From: Sporosalibacterium faouarense
GTDB lineage: Bacteria > Bacillota > Clostridia > Tissierellales > VENL01
Reading direction: 5' to 3'
Length of the DNA: 64,000 nt
Assembly (NCBI RefSeq): GCF_016765695.1
Contig: NZ_JAETGO010000043.1
Location: 101,817 to 165,816, forward strand
Below the pieces are notes generated by a model. That model ran no database searches, was not told where the DNA came from, and saw only the letters and a list, made by a program, of their open reading frames with translations. The number at the start of each line of letters is the position of its first letter. Positions within the stretch are counted from its first letter, which is position 1. Below are positions 27,053-36,247 of this stretch, piece by piece. Position numbers and translations under genes: made by a program.

Positions 27053-28960
27053 CTATTCAATTTCAAAAAGATTTTTCTTGTAATTAAGATATAGCTCTTT
27101 GATTTCTTTCATATTACTATTCATCTCAAGCTGTAGTTTTGAAGCTATTTCATAGTCTTCTGAGTCTAATGCTTCTTTTATTCTAGTAAATAATGATTTA
27201 GTATTTAAGCTATCCTTCATAAGATAAACCTTTAAGCTATGGATTTTTTCCCACATTACAACATCTAAATCTGTCGAAGTCTCTTCTTTATGAATTTTCT
27301 TGCAGCTTCTTAATATCTCTATATTATTTTCTAATATTCTATTTTTTAACTCCATCTTCCACTTTTCTATGCTACTGATTTTAAATGAATTAACTATATC
27401 CTCTGTAAATACTCCACCTTGAAGCAAAGTGTTTTTCTTTTCTGGATATTTATCTAAGTTAATAACATTTTCCCAAACTGTCGCAGGAGGAATTCCAAAC
27501 ATCTCATCTCTTTCATCCTTCGAGTAATGTTCAAATACATCTTTTTCACTTCTATAAGCTCTATTTCTCTCTAGATAGCTACCTTCTTCTCCTGGTTTCT
27601 TAGATATCTCGACTTCAAGTTCCTTAGTATTCTTTCCGCTTAGAGCAACTCCCTCTATTCCATCTAATATTGCTTGATATAAACTAGCTAACACTAAATA
27701 AGTGTTGGATAATGGATTTGGAGATCTAACTTCAAATCTTGTTGCTAAAGGATTGTCCATATCCCTAATTAATCCTACTAAAACAGAACGGTTTCTTGAA
27801 GGTGTAATAGTATCTCTTCCTAGAGATGCCACAACGCAAACAGGAGCCTCAAATCCAGGTTTTAATCTGTTAAAAGCATCATTTGATGAAGTAATAAATG
27901 GATTAAGAACTTCATAGTTTTTCAATATTCCCATTACTGCTCCATATCCGATTTCGCTCATAAAATCATTAGCTATATCCTTTGCTGTGAAAAGATTTTT
28001 AATTCCACCACTCTTTAATTTTACAGATACTCCTACGTGGGTATGCTCCCCACTTCCCGCTACTCCTTCTATAGGCTTAGCTCTAAAAGTAACATCTAAT
28101 CCATAGGACCTGAATACATCAGTAATTATTTCTCTAGCTAAAATTTCATTGTCCGCCGTTTGTAATGCAGAGCTATATTTCCAGTCAATCTCAATTTGCT
28201 CCATTACATAGCTTGATTTACCATCAATCCCAATTTTACTAGTTACTCCACCTACTTCTTTATGACCCATTTCTGGCTCCATGCCATATTTTTCTAAGTA
28301 CTCTATACTTTTTTCCATGACAGTTCTTACAGTACCTTGAGTTTTCTTCCAGTATTGCTCCTTAAGCATTTGAGAAACGGCCAACTTCTCTATATCTCCT
28401 CTATCATCAGGAGTTCTAACCCACATCTCTAATTCAGTTGCCGAAGTCAAATTTACTTTTTCAATATCATTAACATCTTCAATTCCAATGCTAGCTAGCA
28501 TTTTAGGATTTTCTTTAAAGATACTCAAAATTTTGTTTTCAAAATTTTCTCTAGCCCTATCGAGAACTGCCCTAGAACCTACTCTCCTATTATTATGAAC
28601 TAAGAAAGATGGTATTTGTAATGTTCCTACTGGCAAATTGGAGTCTTCACAAATGTTGTCAAAATTGTAATCGACAAACCAATTTACATTTAAATCAGGT
28701 ACTAGGTCAACCCTCGCATTATTAAGTGTTGCTATCCCTTGAAGTACAACACTAGAACCATCTGTTTGAATACCATGCTTTAAAAATCCATTTATATCTT
28801 CCAATAGGATTTTAACAGGTATCCTTTCATCAGTAGCATTTCCCCCTATGTCTATACCCATTAATGATATGAATTTTATCTCCGGATGGGATGACAATAT
28901 TGCTTTAAGACTGTTACTATCATGTTTTGCTGGTGTAATTACGTGTACCAAACTTGACAT
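27053..28960 (-). CDS. glnA: Glutamine synthetase, long clostridial type
   Basis: A 635-residue glutamine synthetase, longer than the ~445-470 of GSI-alpha. Catalytic region marks are LEMWVRTPDD, EQIEIDWKYSSALQTADN, GVAGSGEHTHVGVSVKL (with catalytic His), a NRSVLVGLIRD-like active-site loop and ATRFEVRSPNPLSNTYLVLASLYQAILDGIEG. The extra ~130 C-terminal residues are helical and charged. Such long enzymes occur widely in Clostridia. It makes glutamine from glutamate and ammonia; the next gene, asnB, consumes glutamine, but has its own promoter. Confidence 0.88.
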   Translation of the reverse strand: MSSLVHVITPAKHDSNSLKAILSSHPEIKFISLMGIDIGGNATDERIPVKILLEDINGFLKHGIQTDGSSVVLQGIATLNNARVDLVPDLNVNWFVDYNFDNICEDSNLPVGTLQIPSFLVHNNRRVGSRAVLDRARENFENKILSIFKENPKMLASIGIEDVNDIEKVNLTSATELEMWVRTPDDRGDIEKLAVSQMLKEQYWKKTQGTVRTVMEKSIEYLEKYGMEPEMGHKEVGGVTSKIGIDGKSSYVMEQIEIDWKYSSALQTADNEILAREIITDVFRSYGLDVTFRAKPIEGVAGSGEHTHVGVSVKLKSGGIKNLFTAKDIANDFMSEIGYGAVMGILKNYEVLNPFITSSNDAFNRLKPGFEAPVCVVASLGRDTITPSRNRSVLVGLIRDMDNPLATRFEVRSPNPLSNTYLVLASLYQAILDGIEGVALSGKNTKELEVEISKKPGEEGSYLERNRAYRSEKDVFEHYSKDERDEMFGIPPATVWENVINLDKYPEKKNTLLQGGVFTEDIVNSFKISSIEKWKMELKNRILENNIEILRSCKKIHKEETSTDLDVVMWEKIHSLKVYLMKDSLNTKSLFTRIKEALDSEDYEIASKLQLEMNSNMKEIKELYLNYKKNLFEIE

Positions 28961-29073
28961 TTTTATCTCCTCCCTTTAAATGGTTTTAATATATTCTGAA
29001 ATTAATCAAGCTCATATACTATTATTTATCATAATTTAATATATATGAGCTTATGATTAATTCTAAATATCTA

Positions 29074-30918
29074 TTAAATTTCAATTTTTACATTGTATTC
29101 TTCTAGCCAAATATTAAGTTGAATTAGATAAGCAATCAGCTGAGGTCCTGTCATTAATTGTCCAAACCACGGTTTCTTATATGATTCACCACCAGTTCTC
29201 ACTATTTGCTTTACAGTTTCAGTATCTATAAGCTGATGAACTGGAGCATTCTTATCTTCTAAAATCTTAGTCATCCATTTCTGAACTATCCTTGTATATT
29301 CTGGATTATGAGTTTTAGGATAGGGACTTTTTTTCCTTTCAATTATCTCATCAGGTAATATTCCCTTTAATGCTCTTCTTAATAACCCTTTTTCTCTACT
29401 ATCACAAAACTTCATATTCATAGGAATGTTAAATCCATACTCAACTATTCTATGATCAGCAAATGGAACTCTCACCTCTAAGCTATTAGCCATACTCATC
29501 CTATCTTTTCTATTCAATAATGTTATCATAAACCATTTAATATTTAGATAGAATAATTCTCTCATTCTCTTTTCCCTTGGAGATTCATTCTTCAACTTAG
29601 GAACTCTATTTATTGTTTCTTCATATTTATCTCCAACATAATCACTTAATGGTAATGTTTTGAGTCTATTTGATAGAATGTTCTTCCTTTCATTAATAGA
29701 CTTTGACCAAGGGAAAGTATTAGCTTTAATATCTTCTTCCCTTGTATACCAAGGATATCCCCCAAATATCTCATCAGCACATTCTCCAGAAAGACCAACT
29801 ACTGCTTCTTTCCTAATTTCTTTACAAAATAAATATAGTGATGAATCAATATCTGCCATACCAGGTAAATCTCTAGCTAGGACTGAATCGTATAGGGCAA
29901 GGGCCAAATCCCTATTATCTAGTTCAATACCATGATGTTTACTTCCAATGTATTTTGACATTTTCCCTACCCAGAATGAGTCTGAATTTGGTTGAAATTC
30001 ATTTGCCTTAAAAAACTTATCATTGTCTTTATAATCTATAGAATAGGTATTTAACACACCCCTACCATCTTTTTTAAATGATTCTGATGCAATTGCTGAA
30101 ATGGCACTTGAATCTAACCCACCAGATAAAAATGTACACACTGGTACATCAGAAACTAATTGTCTTTCTATGGCATCTATCACTAGACTTCTTGTTTCTT
30201 CTATAGTAGACCTTAAGCTCTGGTCGTGAGGCTTAGCCTCTAGCTTCCAGTATTCCTTCATCTTTATTCCATTTGGAGAATATACTAAGTAATGTGCTGG
30301 TGGTATTTCCTCAATATCTTTAAAAACACCGTTACCTAATGATCTAGCTGGACCTAGCCCAAACAATTCTAAGAGTCCATTTTCATTTACTGTAGTGTCA
30401 ATATATGGATGAGCCAATAAAGTTTTTATTTCAGATCCAAAAATAATTGAATCATTTTTTATAGAATAAAATAGTGGTTTAACTCCTAATCTATCTCTGG
30501 ATAAAAATAAAGTTTTATTTTCCTCATCCCATATACCAAATGCATATATCCCATTAATATGATCAAGACATTTCTCTTTCCACTCGATGTACGAAGTTAG
30601 CAAAACCTCAGTATCAGAGTAGGATTCAAAGCTATAACCCTTTTCAATAAGTTCATGTCTTACATCCTCGGTATTATATAACTCACCATTATACACTATT
30701 ACGTACCTTTTGTCATGTACTTTTTTTGCCATGGGTTGTTTTCCGCCCTCTGGGTCGACAACTGTAAGTCTCCTATGACCTAGAAGTGCATTTTTATTTA
30801 AATAATATCCATAATCATCTGGTCCTCTATTTGACAAGGTTTTTGTCATCTCTTCAATAATCATTTTCCTATCTACTATATTTTCATGATAATTAATCCA
30901 TCCAGCAATACCACACAT
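29074..30918 (-). CDS. asnB: Asparagine synthetase (glutamine-hydrolysing)
   Basis: A 614-residue class II amidotransferase converting aspartate, glutamine and ATP to asparagine. ATG at 30918 puts the catalytic Cys at position 2 (MCGIAGW); a TTG 9 bases earlier would hide it. The glutaminase domain has SNRGPDDYGYY and VYNGELYNTEDVR; the synthetase domain has the pyrophosphatase loop VCTFLSGGLDSSAIS and GLSGECADEIFGGYPWY. Close to Bacillus AsnO/AsnB type. Fur-box-like palindromes sit in its promoter. Confidence 0.94.
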   Translation of the reverse strand: MCGIAGWINYHENIVDRKMIIEEMTKTLSNRGPDDYGYYLNKNALLGHRRLTVVDPEGGKQPMAKKVHDKRYVIVYNGELYNTEDVRHELIEKGYSFESYSDTEVLLTSYIEWKEKCLDHINGIYAFGIWDEENKTLFLSRDRLGVKPLFYSIKNDSIIFGSEIKTLLAHPYIDTTVNENGLLELFGLGPARSLGNGVFKDIEEIPPAHYLVYSPNGIKMKEYWKLEAKPHDQSLRSTIEETRSLVIDAIERQLVSDVPVCTFLSGGLDSSAISAIASESFKKDGRGVLNTYSIDYKDNDKFFKANEFQPNSDSFWVGKMSKYIGSKHHGIELDNRDLALALYDSVLARDLPGMADIDSSLYLFCKEIRKEAVVGLSGECADEIFGGYPWYTREEDIKANTFPWSKSINERKNILSNRLKTLPLSDYVGDKYEETINRVPKLKNESPREKRMRELFYLNIKWFMITLLNRKDRMSMANSLEVRVPFADHRIVEYGFNIPMNMKFCDSREKGLLRRALKGILPDEIIERKKSPYPKTHNPEYTRIVQKWMTKILEDKNAPVHQLIDTETVKQIVRTGGESYKKPWFGQLMTGPQLIAYLIQLNIWLEEYNVKIEI

Positions 30919-30936
30919 TTTTTCCAACTCCTTTAT

Positions 30937-30998
30937 TGATAATGATAACCATTTGATATCCGTTGTTATATATACATTTATATGATAATGAAAATCAA
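30937..30998 (-). promoter_or_regulatory. asnB promoter with two Fur-box-like palindromes
   Basis: Plus-strand TGATAATGATAACCA (30937-30951) and TGATAATGAAAATCA (30983-30997) each match 12 of the 14 fixed positions of the 7-1-7 Fur box TGATAATNATTATCA. On the minus strand TTGATT (30993-30998) and TATATA (30969-30974) make a plausible promoter with 18-base spacing. The second palindrome lies in the promoter and the first in the leader, an arrangement suited to repression. A Fur-family gene is at 43.6 kb. Confidence 0.5.
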
Positions 30999-31023
30999 TT
31001 GGTTACAAAAGAAATAAAAAAGG

Positions 31024-31051
31024 CCCTGACATTTAAACTTTAATGTCAGGA
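31024..31051 (-). terminator. Terminator after the ATPase gene pair
   Basis: Stem CCTGACATT/AATGTCAGG (31025-31033 with 31042-31050), then CCTTTTTT on the minus strand. It ends the two-gene ATPase operon before the asnB promoter. Confidence 0.85.
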
Positions 31052-31124
31052 CAAAAGCTATAATAAATATACTTTTAGAAAATTACATAAAATTTCACTT
31101 ATAATTATCTCATTTAAAATTATC

Positions 31125-31925
31125 TTATAGATGTCTGAGGAAGCTTTTTGGATTGTTTAAAAAATCCCTGGTTAGCTTCACATGCTCTAATTCATCATAC
31201 TCCATTCTTTCAATAGGTATTTGGTCAAAGCTGATTATATCAGCATCTGGAATAGCCATCAGAATAGGTGAATGAGTAGCTATTATAAATTGACATCCTT
31301 TATTAACCATATCCTTAATCATAGAGATCAAAGTAAGCTGTCTTAGAGGAGATAAAGGTGCTTCAGGCTCATCTAAAATATATAGACCTTCTTGAACAAA
31401 TCTACCTTCAAATAATTTTAAAAAGCTCTCTCCATGAGAGTTAGCATCCAAATCCTCTCCATACTTATTTTCTAACTCATAAATTGTTCCTACAAATGGA
31501 CTTCTTGCCTTCATATATGCCCAATTTGACCTATCTTTGTATTCATGGTCTATTTCCTTAAGTCTATCATGCATCTCTACCTTCATTTTTGAAATACGCT
31601 TAGTAAAGTTAAAGAAATCCTCAGCCCTAAGGAAAAAACCTCTATGCTTATTTATGTTCCAAACCAGCCTTAAGCACTTACTCAATTCCCTCACTTCACT
31701 AAGACTCATATCATCTTCTAAACTTTCTCCACCAATAGAAGGTAGCCCTATGTTCGATGCTAATGCTTCTAAAAAGGTTGATTTTCCACTCCCATTTTCT
31801 CCTACCAGAATTGTTACTGGAGAGCTTAACTCAATGATTTCCAAATTCTTTATTGTTGGTATATTAAAAGGAAATCTGTTTGATTTTTTATTATTCATAT
31901 TTATTACACTTCTTAGGGAAATCAT
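31125..31925 (-). CDS. AAA/ABC-type ATPase of the COG3910 kind
   Basis: A 266-residue P-loop ATPase. Walker A is ILVGENGSGKSTFLEALAS near the N-terminus, Walker B with ABC-like context GLYILDEPEAPLSPLRQLTLISMI, and FIIATHSPILMAIPDADI as the switch histidine. This resembles stand-alone predicted ATPases of COG3910, related to SMC/RecF-type NTPases. ATG at 31925 has AAGGAG at good distance; the open frame to 31952 overlaps the preceding gene. Last gene of a pair with the protein at 31945-33426, so the two probably function together. Substrate unknown. Confidence 0.75.
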   Translation of the reverse strand: MISLRSVINMNNKKSNRFPFNIPTIKNLEIIELSSPVTILVGENGSGKSTFLEALASNIGLPSIGGESLEDDMSLSEVRELSKCLRLVWNINKHRGFFLRAEDFFNFTKRISKMKVEMHDRLKEIDHEYKDRSNWAYMKARSPFVGTIYELENKYGEDLDANSHGESFLKLFEGRFVQEGLYILDEPEAPLSPLRQLTLISMIKDMVNKGCQFIIATHSPILMAIPDADIISFDQIPIERMEYDELEHVKLTRDFLNNPKSFLRHL

Positions 31926-31944
31926 AAATAATAACTCCTTTATC

Positions 31945-33426
31945 CTATGCATTTTTCATTATTAGCTTCTGTGGGTCAAACTCAACATAAGGGTCCCATT
32001 TTAATTGGTCCTCATCATATATTATGTACTCACAATGAAATTCTTCTACAACAGATATATTGGGTAAAAACTTAGACCAATAAAAATTCTTCCACTTTTC
32101 TACATCGAATCTATTTATATAAAAACTTCCACTAGAAACATACCTCTTAGCACCTTCCAATAATACTAAAGACAAAAGTCTCTTGCTATGGTATACAGAA
32201 AATATATCATAAGCGTATAGTGGCAACTTAGAATATCTAGATACCCATTCTATTACATCATTGATATTTTCTATAATTTCAATTATATTAAACTTCTCAA
32301 TTTCTTCTGTTAAAACCTGTTTAATATAAGTAATATCTATCTTATCTTCCTGTATAATATCATGTACAATCCAATTATCTTCTAAATAATCTATTTTACT
32401 CTTATCACCAGAAATAATAAAGTAATCTTTTAATAGTTCAAAATCAACATCATCTTCATCTATAAATATGACTGGTTTCAAGTTAGTTTTTTCTTCAATA
32501 TCCTCGGCGGCTTTTTTTATCCACCATGTTGAATCATCAATGTTCTTACTATTTTTTTCTTTTTCCATAAGTCTATAATAGTTATACTCATTTGTATTTA
32601 TACTCTTATCTTTCTCTTCTAAAAATTTATTATAGTGAAAGTAAAACACTTCTTTAAATATAAATGGATAGTTTTTGCTATATAAATATCCCATCAATTT
32701 ATACATATATTGACTCTTCCCACTACCGTTTAGTCTGCCATAAATCAAATGATTAGTAATTTTTCCATTGTTTATGTAATCATCAATACTAGACTTTATT
32801 CTTTCAATTGATAATGTACTATAGGTTTTACTTTCCCCTCTTAGTCGACAGAACTCACTCTGAATTATTCTCTTTATCCCTTTTAATATTTCATCATTGG
32901 CTACTTTAGAAAATCCCTCTATAGTACTATTAATTTTATCAATCTCTAATCTTTCTAAAGTCAATAGCAAATCATTCTTTAGCTTTAGAAAACAATCATC
33001 AATTACTTTATTCAAATCTCCTTTGAAGTCACTATAAAGAACAATATAATCTTTTGCTATTATTTTCTCAATATCTAATGTATCAAGATAACATTCTTCT
33101 ACCTTAACTCCTTTTATCATCTGTCCTATTGAAAATATGTTTTTTCTAGAATAACTATTAGTAAAATAATGTCCATAAGGCCATCCATATTTATCTTGGA
33201 TTTCAAAAAAAATATCGTCAACTATAATTCTATCAAATTCTTCCTCTACTATTATCATATATTGAGGATATTCATTGGGAGATTCTTCTTCAAGAAAATT
33301 CTTATCTAATAAAATAAATTCTACGACAGAGTTTTCAAATTCGAATAACTTTTTATCAAGTTTGTCTAAAAATTCTATAACGACTTCTCTTAATTTGTTA
33401 TCTAGTAATAAATCAAAACTTTTCAT
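31945..33426 (-). CDS. Unknown NTPase-like protein paired with the AAA ATPase
   Basis: A 493-residue cytoplasmic protein not recognised as a known family. The N-terminal ~190 residues are rich in acidic and aromatic residues. A P-loop-like HLIYGRLNGSGKSQYMYKL (about 224-242) and a Walker-B-like KPVIFIDEDDVDF (about 315-327) suggest an AAA+-type ATPase core, though the first Walker A glycine is replaced by Arg. The C-terminal 150 residues may form an effector or lid region. It ends 19 bases before the start of the AAA ATPase gene. Strong GGGGGG ribosome binding site. Confidence 0.55.
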   Translation of the reverse strand: MKSFDLLLDNKLREVVIEFLDKLDKKLFEFENSVVEFILLDKNFLEEESPNEYPQYMIIVEEEFDRIIVDDIFFEIQDKYGWPYGHYFTNSYSRKNIFSIGQMIKGVKVEECYLDTLDIEKIIAKDYIVLYSDFKGDLNKVIDDCFLKLKNDLLLTLERLEIDKINSTIEGFSKVANDEILKGIKRIIQSEFCRLRGESKTYSTLSIERIKSSIDDYINNGKITNHLIYGRLNGSGKSQYMYKLMGYLYSKNYPFIFKEVFYFHYNKFLEEKDKSINTNEYNYYRLMEKEKNSKNIDDSTWWIKKAAEDIEEKTNLKPVIFIDEDDVDFELLKDYFIISGDKSKIDYLEDNWIVHDIIQEDKIDITYIKQVLTEEIEKFNIIEIIENINDVIEWVSRYSKLPLYAYDIFSVYHSKRLLSLVLLEGAKRYVSSGSFYINRFDVEKWKNFYWSKFLPNISVVEEFHCEYIIYDEDQLKWDPYVEFDPQKLIMKNA

Positions 33427-33513
33427 CTAGTTTCCCCCCACAATATTACTATTTTCCCTAATAGATATATTTCTATTTATTGACTTAGATTCCTTCATTT
33501 TAAGGGAATAAAA

Positions 33514-33540
33514 AAGAGCAAGATTTTATATCCTGCCCTT
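33514..33540 (-). terminator. Terminator after deoC
   Basis: A 10-base stem with two G-U pairs (33514-33523 with 33531-33540) followed on the minus strand by a T-run. It closes the pduL-deoC operon. Confidence 0.78.
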
Positions 33541-33579
33541 TTAACTCTAAGTAAAGATTATTAGTACTAAATTCTAAAA

Positions 33580-34251
33580 CTAATATCCTTCACCATCAGA
33601 TTTACTACCTTCTACAATTGCTACTGATGAACTCGCTCCTATTCTTGTAGCCCCTGCTTCTATCATTGCATTAGCAGTCTCTATGTCTCTTACTCCTCCT
33701 GAAGCCTTTACTCCCATGTCAGGACCAACAGTTTCTCTCATTAACTTGATATCCTCAACAGTAGCTCCACCCGTACTAAAACCAGTTGACGTCTTAACAA
33801 AATCAGCTCCAGCCTCTTTAGATAGCTTACAAGCCCTTACTTTTTCTTCTTCAGTTAATAGGCATGCTTCAATAATCACTTTAACTATTGCATGGTCAGC
33901 AGCTACATCTACAACAGCTTTTATATCTTCTTTTACTTCTTCATCTCTTTTATCTTTTAAAGCACCGACATTGATAACCATATCAAGCTCATTAGCTCCA
34001 TTTTTTATGGCTTCTTTGGCCTCAAAAGCCTTTACTTCTTTTGTAGTACTTCCTAATGGAAAGCCTATTACAGAAGTAACTTTTACGTCTGTTCCCTTAA
34101 GCTCTTCACTTACAAGCTTTACATAAAAAGGATTAACACAAACCGATGCAAAATTATATTTCTTTGCTTCTTCACAAACCTTTACAACTTGCTCTTTACT
34201 AGTGTTAGGCTTTAAAATTGTATGGTCTATCATTGACCCAACATTATTCAT
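33580..34251 (-). CDS. deoC: Deoxyribose-phosphate aldolase
   Basis: A 223-residue class I aldolase splitting 2-deoxyribose-5-phosphate into glyceraldehyde-3-phosphate and acetaldehyde. Signatures: [15 protein letters not shown] at the N-terminus, [17 protein letters not shown], a [13 protein letters not shown] strand with the proton-relay/Schiff-base lysines, and [21 protein letters not shown] with the catalytic Lys in VKTSTGF. 17 bases after pduL in the same operon. Confidence 0.97.
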   Translation of the reverse strand: MNNVGSMIDHTILKPNTSKEQVVKVCEEAKKYNFASVCVNPFYVKLVSEELKGTDVKVTSVIGFPLGSTTKEVKAFEAKEAIKNGANELDMVINVGALKDKRDEEVKEDIKAVVDVAADHAIVKVIIEACLLTEEEKVRACKLSKEAGADFVKTSTGFSTGGATVEDIKLMRETVGPDMGVKASGGVRDIETANAMIEAGATRIGASSSVAIVEGSKSDGEGY

Positions 34252-34268
34252 TCTATTACCTCCAGATA

Positions 34269-34841
34269 TTATTTAATTAATTCAACCATATCACCATTTC
34301 TTATGCCTGCTGCATTACCTTCATCAACATCAACATGCATTTCCAAAGCATATTTTGGACTTACTCTAACTAGTACATTTTCAAATACTAATCCTCTTTC
34401 TCCAGATATTACTATTTTAACTCTATCTTTATCTTTTACACCAAATTCTTCAGCATCATCTGTATGCATATGTATATGTCTTGCTGCAGCGATTACTCCA
34501 TTACTTAATTCAACTTCTCCCTTTGGTCCTACAAGTTTAGACCCTGGACTACCTTCTAAATCTCCAGAGTCCCTAACTGGTGGCTTAAGTCCTAATATAA
34601 ATCCATCTGCTAAAGAAACCTCTACTTGAGTGTTTCCTCTAGCTGGTCCTAAAACTCTTACTCCTTTTATTGTTCTCTTTGGTCCAACTAAATCTACTTT
34701 CTCTTCACATGCAAATTGTCCAGGTTGAGATAAGTCCTTTAATTTAGTTAATTCATAACCTGCCCCAAACAATGTTTCAATATCTTCTTGGCTTAAATGT
34801 ACATGCCTATTTGATAGTGCTATTGGTAATTTAGTTTTCAT
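34269..34841 (-). CDS. Phosphate propanoyltransferase, PduL family
   Basis: A 190-residue phosphotransacylase moving an acyl group between CoA and phosphate. The PduL zinc histidines are visible in [13 protein letters not shown] (about 8-20) and [16 protein letters not shown]; two beta-barrel-like domains follow the family pattern. No encapsulation peptide extension is obvious and there are no microcompartment shell genes nearby, so it is probably the cytosolic type. With deoC, acetaldehyde carbon could be routed through acetyl-CoA to acetyl phosphate; the aldehyde dehydrogenase needed is not in the window. Confidence 0.9.
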   Translation of the reverse strand: MKTKLPIALSNRHVHLSQEDIETLFGAGYELTKLKDLSQPGQFACEEKVDLVGPKRTIKGVRVLGPARGNTQVEVSLADGFILGLKPPVRDSGDLEGSPGSKLVGPKGEVELSNGVIAAARHIHMHTDDAEEFGVKDKDRVKIVISGERGLVFENVLVRVSPKYALEMHVDVDEGNAAGIRNGDMVELIK

Positions 34842-35027
34842 TATACTTCCTCCTTATATATATTTATTCCCAGTATTATGTAATATAATTATTTATTTTA
34901 CACTTACAAATCAGGAATTTCATCTCTTTTAAAATTATAATCCTTTTATTTTTAAAAATCAAATAAAGGATATAATTATTATTTGAAGAATTCTTAAGAG
35001 GTATAATCTTTCTAAGGAGGTATTTGT

Positions 35028-35744
35028 ATGTATATGAAGTACATGAACATGGACACATTTAAGGAAAAGACTAGTACAGTCGATACAGTTATTATTCCAA
35101 TTGGTATGATTGAAGCCCACGGACATCACTGTCCTTTGGGAACAGATATTTTAATTCCAAATAAGTTCTGTGAAATTATTGAAGACAAAATAGGTGATAA
35201 AGTTATTATTGCTCCTGAAATAAACTATGGACACTCTTGGGCCCTTTCTGTTTATCCAGGCACAATAAATGTATCTACTGAAGCTTTTACTAATTATGTT
35301 AAAGAAGTAGCTTTAGGTTTTGTTGCCAATGGTTTTAAAAACATCATACTTCTAAATGGTCATGGAGGAAATATTAGCGCTTTAAGACCTATTAGTGAAG
35401 CCATCGCAGATAATAATTCTGTTGCAGTAGTATTTAATTGGTGGGTTGATTTCAGGGATGAAATTTTAAAGATAACTGAAGGTCAAGGCCACGCTGGTGA
35501 AGATGAAACTTCAGCTGTTTTAGCAATTGATGAATCCATAGTTGATATGTCTAAAGCAACTTCAAATGAAATAAAAATCAAGGGTAGCATATATTTTAAA
35601 GACTTCGGTAAGATAATTTATAAAGATGCATTATCTGGAGATGCTACAAAAGCTAGTAAAGAAAAAGGAGAAGAGATTTATAAATCTGTATCAAAAAGAA
35701 TTATTGAAATAATTAGCGACGTTCAAAAAGGTGAATACTGCTAA
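35028..35744 (+). CDS. Creatininase-family amidohydrolase
   Basis: A 238-residue metal-dependent amidohydrolase. The family's metal ligands are visible in PIGMIEAHGHHCPLGTDILIP (Glu, His, Asp), LLNGHGGNISALRPI and GHAGEDETSAVLAID. Members include creatininase, MftE-like peptidases and FAPy deformylases; the substrate here is not identifiable. Divergent from pduL and terminated by its own hairpin. Start ATG lies 7 bases after AAGGAGG. Confidence 0.88.
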   Translation: MYMKYMNMDTFKEKTSTVDTVIIPIGMIEAHGHHCPLGTDILIPNKFCEIIEDKIGDKVIIAPEINYGHSWALSVYPGTINVSTEAFTNYVKEVALGFVANGFKNIILLNGHGGNISALRPISEAIADNNSVAVVFNWWVDFRDEILKITEGQGHAGEDETSAVLAIDESIVDMSKATSNEIKIKGSIYFKDFGKIIYKDALSGDATKASKEKGEEIYKSVSKRIIEIISDVQKGEYC

Positions 35745-35754
35745 AACATAATTT

Positions 35755-35805
35755 GACCCATATGTATAGGTTTTCAAGAGTTGCTTATCTATATACATAT
35801 GGGTC
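35755..35805 (+). terminator. Terminator of the creatininase-family gene
   Basis: Long arms (35755-35769 with about 35789-35805) around GACCCATATGTATA, with a small bulge, followed by TCTTTT. Starts about 10 bases past the stop codon. Confidence 0.75.
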
Positions 35806-35936
35806 TCTTTTAATAAAATTGATTATTTACAAGCAAAATATCTTTTTCAGCAGATTTGAATATGTAATTTTAGCGTTTATATATTCTCTTGTATTTTTAT
35901 AACTAGTCTTTTTTAGCAATAATTAATGATTTAATA

Positions 35937-36236
35937 CTATAATTTACTTTCTACTGACTCCATTTTCCCTGTCATACTAGATTGCTTATCTCTTCTATCG
36001 TCTATCTTTATTTGTGTAGAGACTCTTTTGGCTCCTTCTCCAAAAGGTACTTCATGCATCTTCCTTATAGCTGCAAGAATTTTGTCTAAATCACCTTCAA
36101 GAACTGTCCCCATTGGTGTAAGCATATGTTTAACCTCTGTCTCCTTTTTTAGAACTTCATGGCATTTTGCAACATACTTACTTACGCTTGTATCACCTGT
36201 TCCCAATGGAACAATTGTAACTTCAACAATAGCCAT
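35937..36236 (-). CDS. MTH1187-family thiamine-binding protein (YqgV-like)
   Basis: A 99-residue ferredoxin-like protein of the MTH1187/YkoF/DUF77 family: VEVTIVPLGTGDTSVSKYVAKCHEVLKK and HMLTPMGTVLEGDLDKILAAI match. Family members bind thiamine or related ligands in the cytoplasm. It follows the flavoprotein gene by 11 bases and is probably co-transcribed. Confidence 0.88.
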   Translation of the reverse strand: MAIVEVTIVPLGTGDTSVSKYVAKCHEVLKKETEVKHMLTPMGTVLEGDLDKILAAIRKMHEVPFGEGAKRVSTQIKIDDRRDKQSSMTGKMESVESKL

Positions 36237-36247
36237 TATTACACCTC

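Noticed and set aside
28961..31020. T-box or amino-acid riboswitch ahead of glnA or asnB
   Set aside because: Leaders are short (about 110 bases or less) and lack the T-box consensus AGGGUGGNACCGCG.
34876..35058. Minus-strand frame in the gap before the creatininase-family gene
   Set aside because: Very AT-rich, no RBS, and overlaps the start of a good plus-strand gene.
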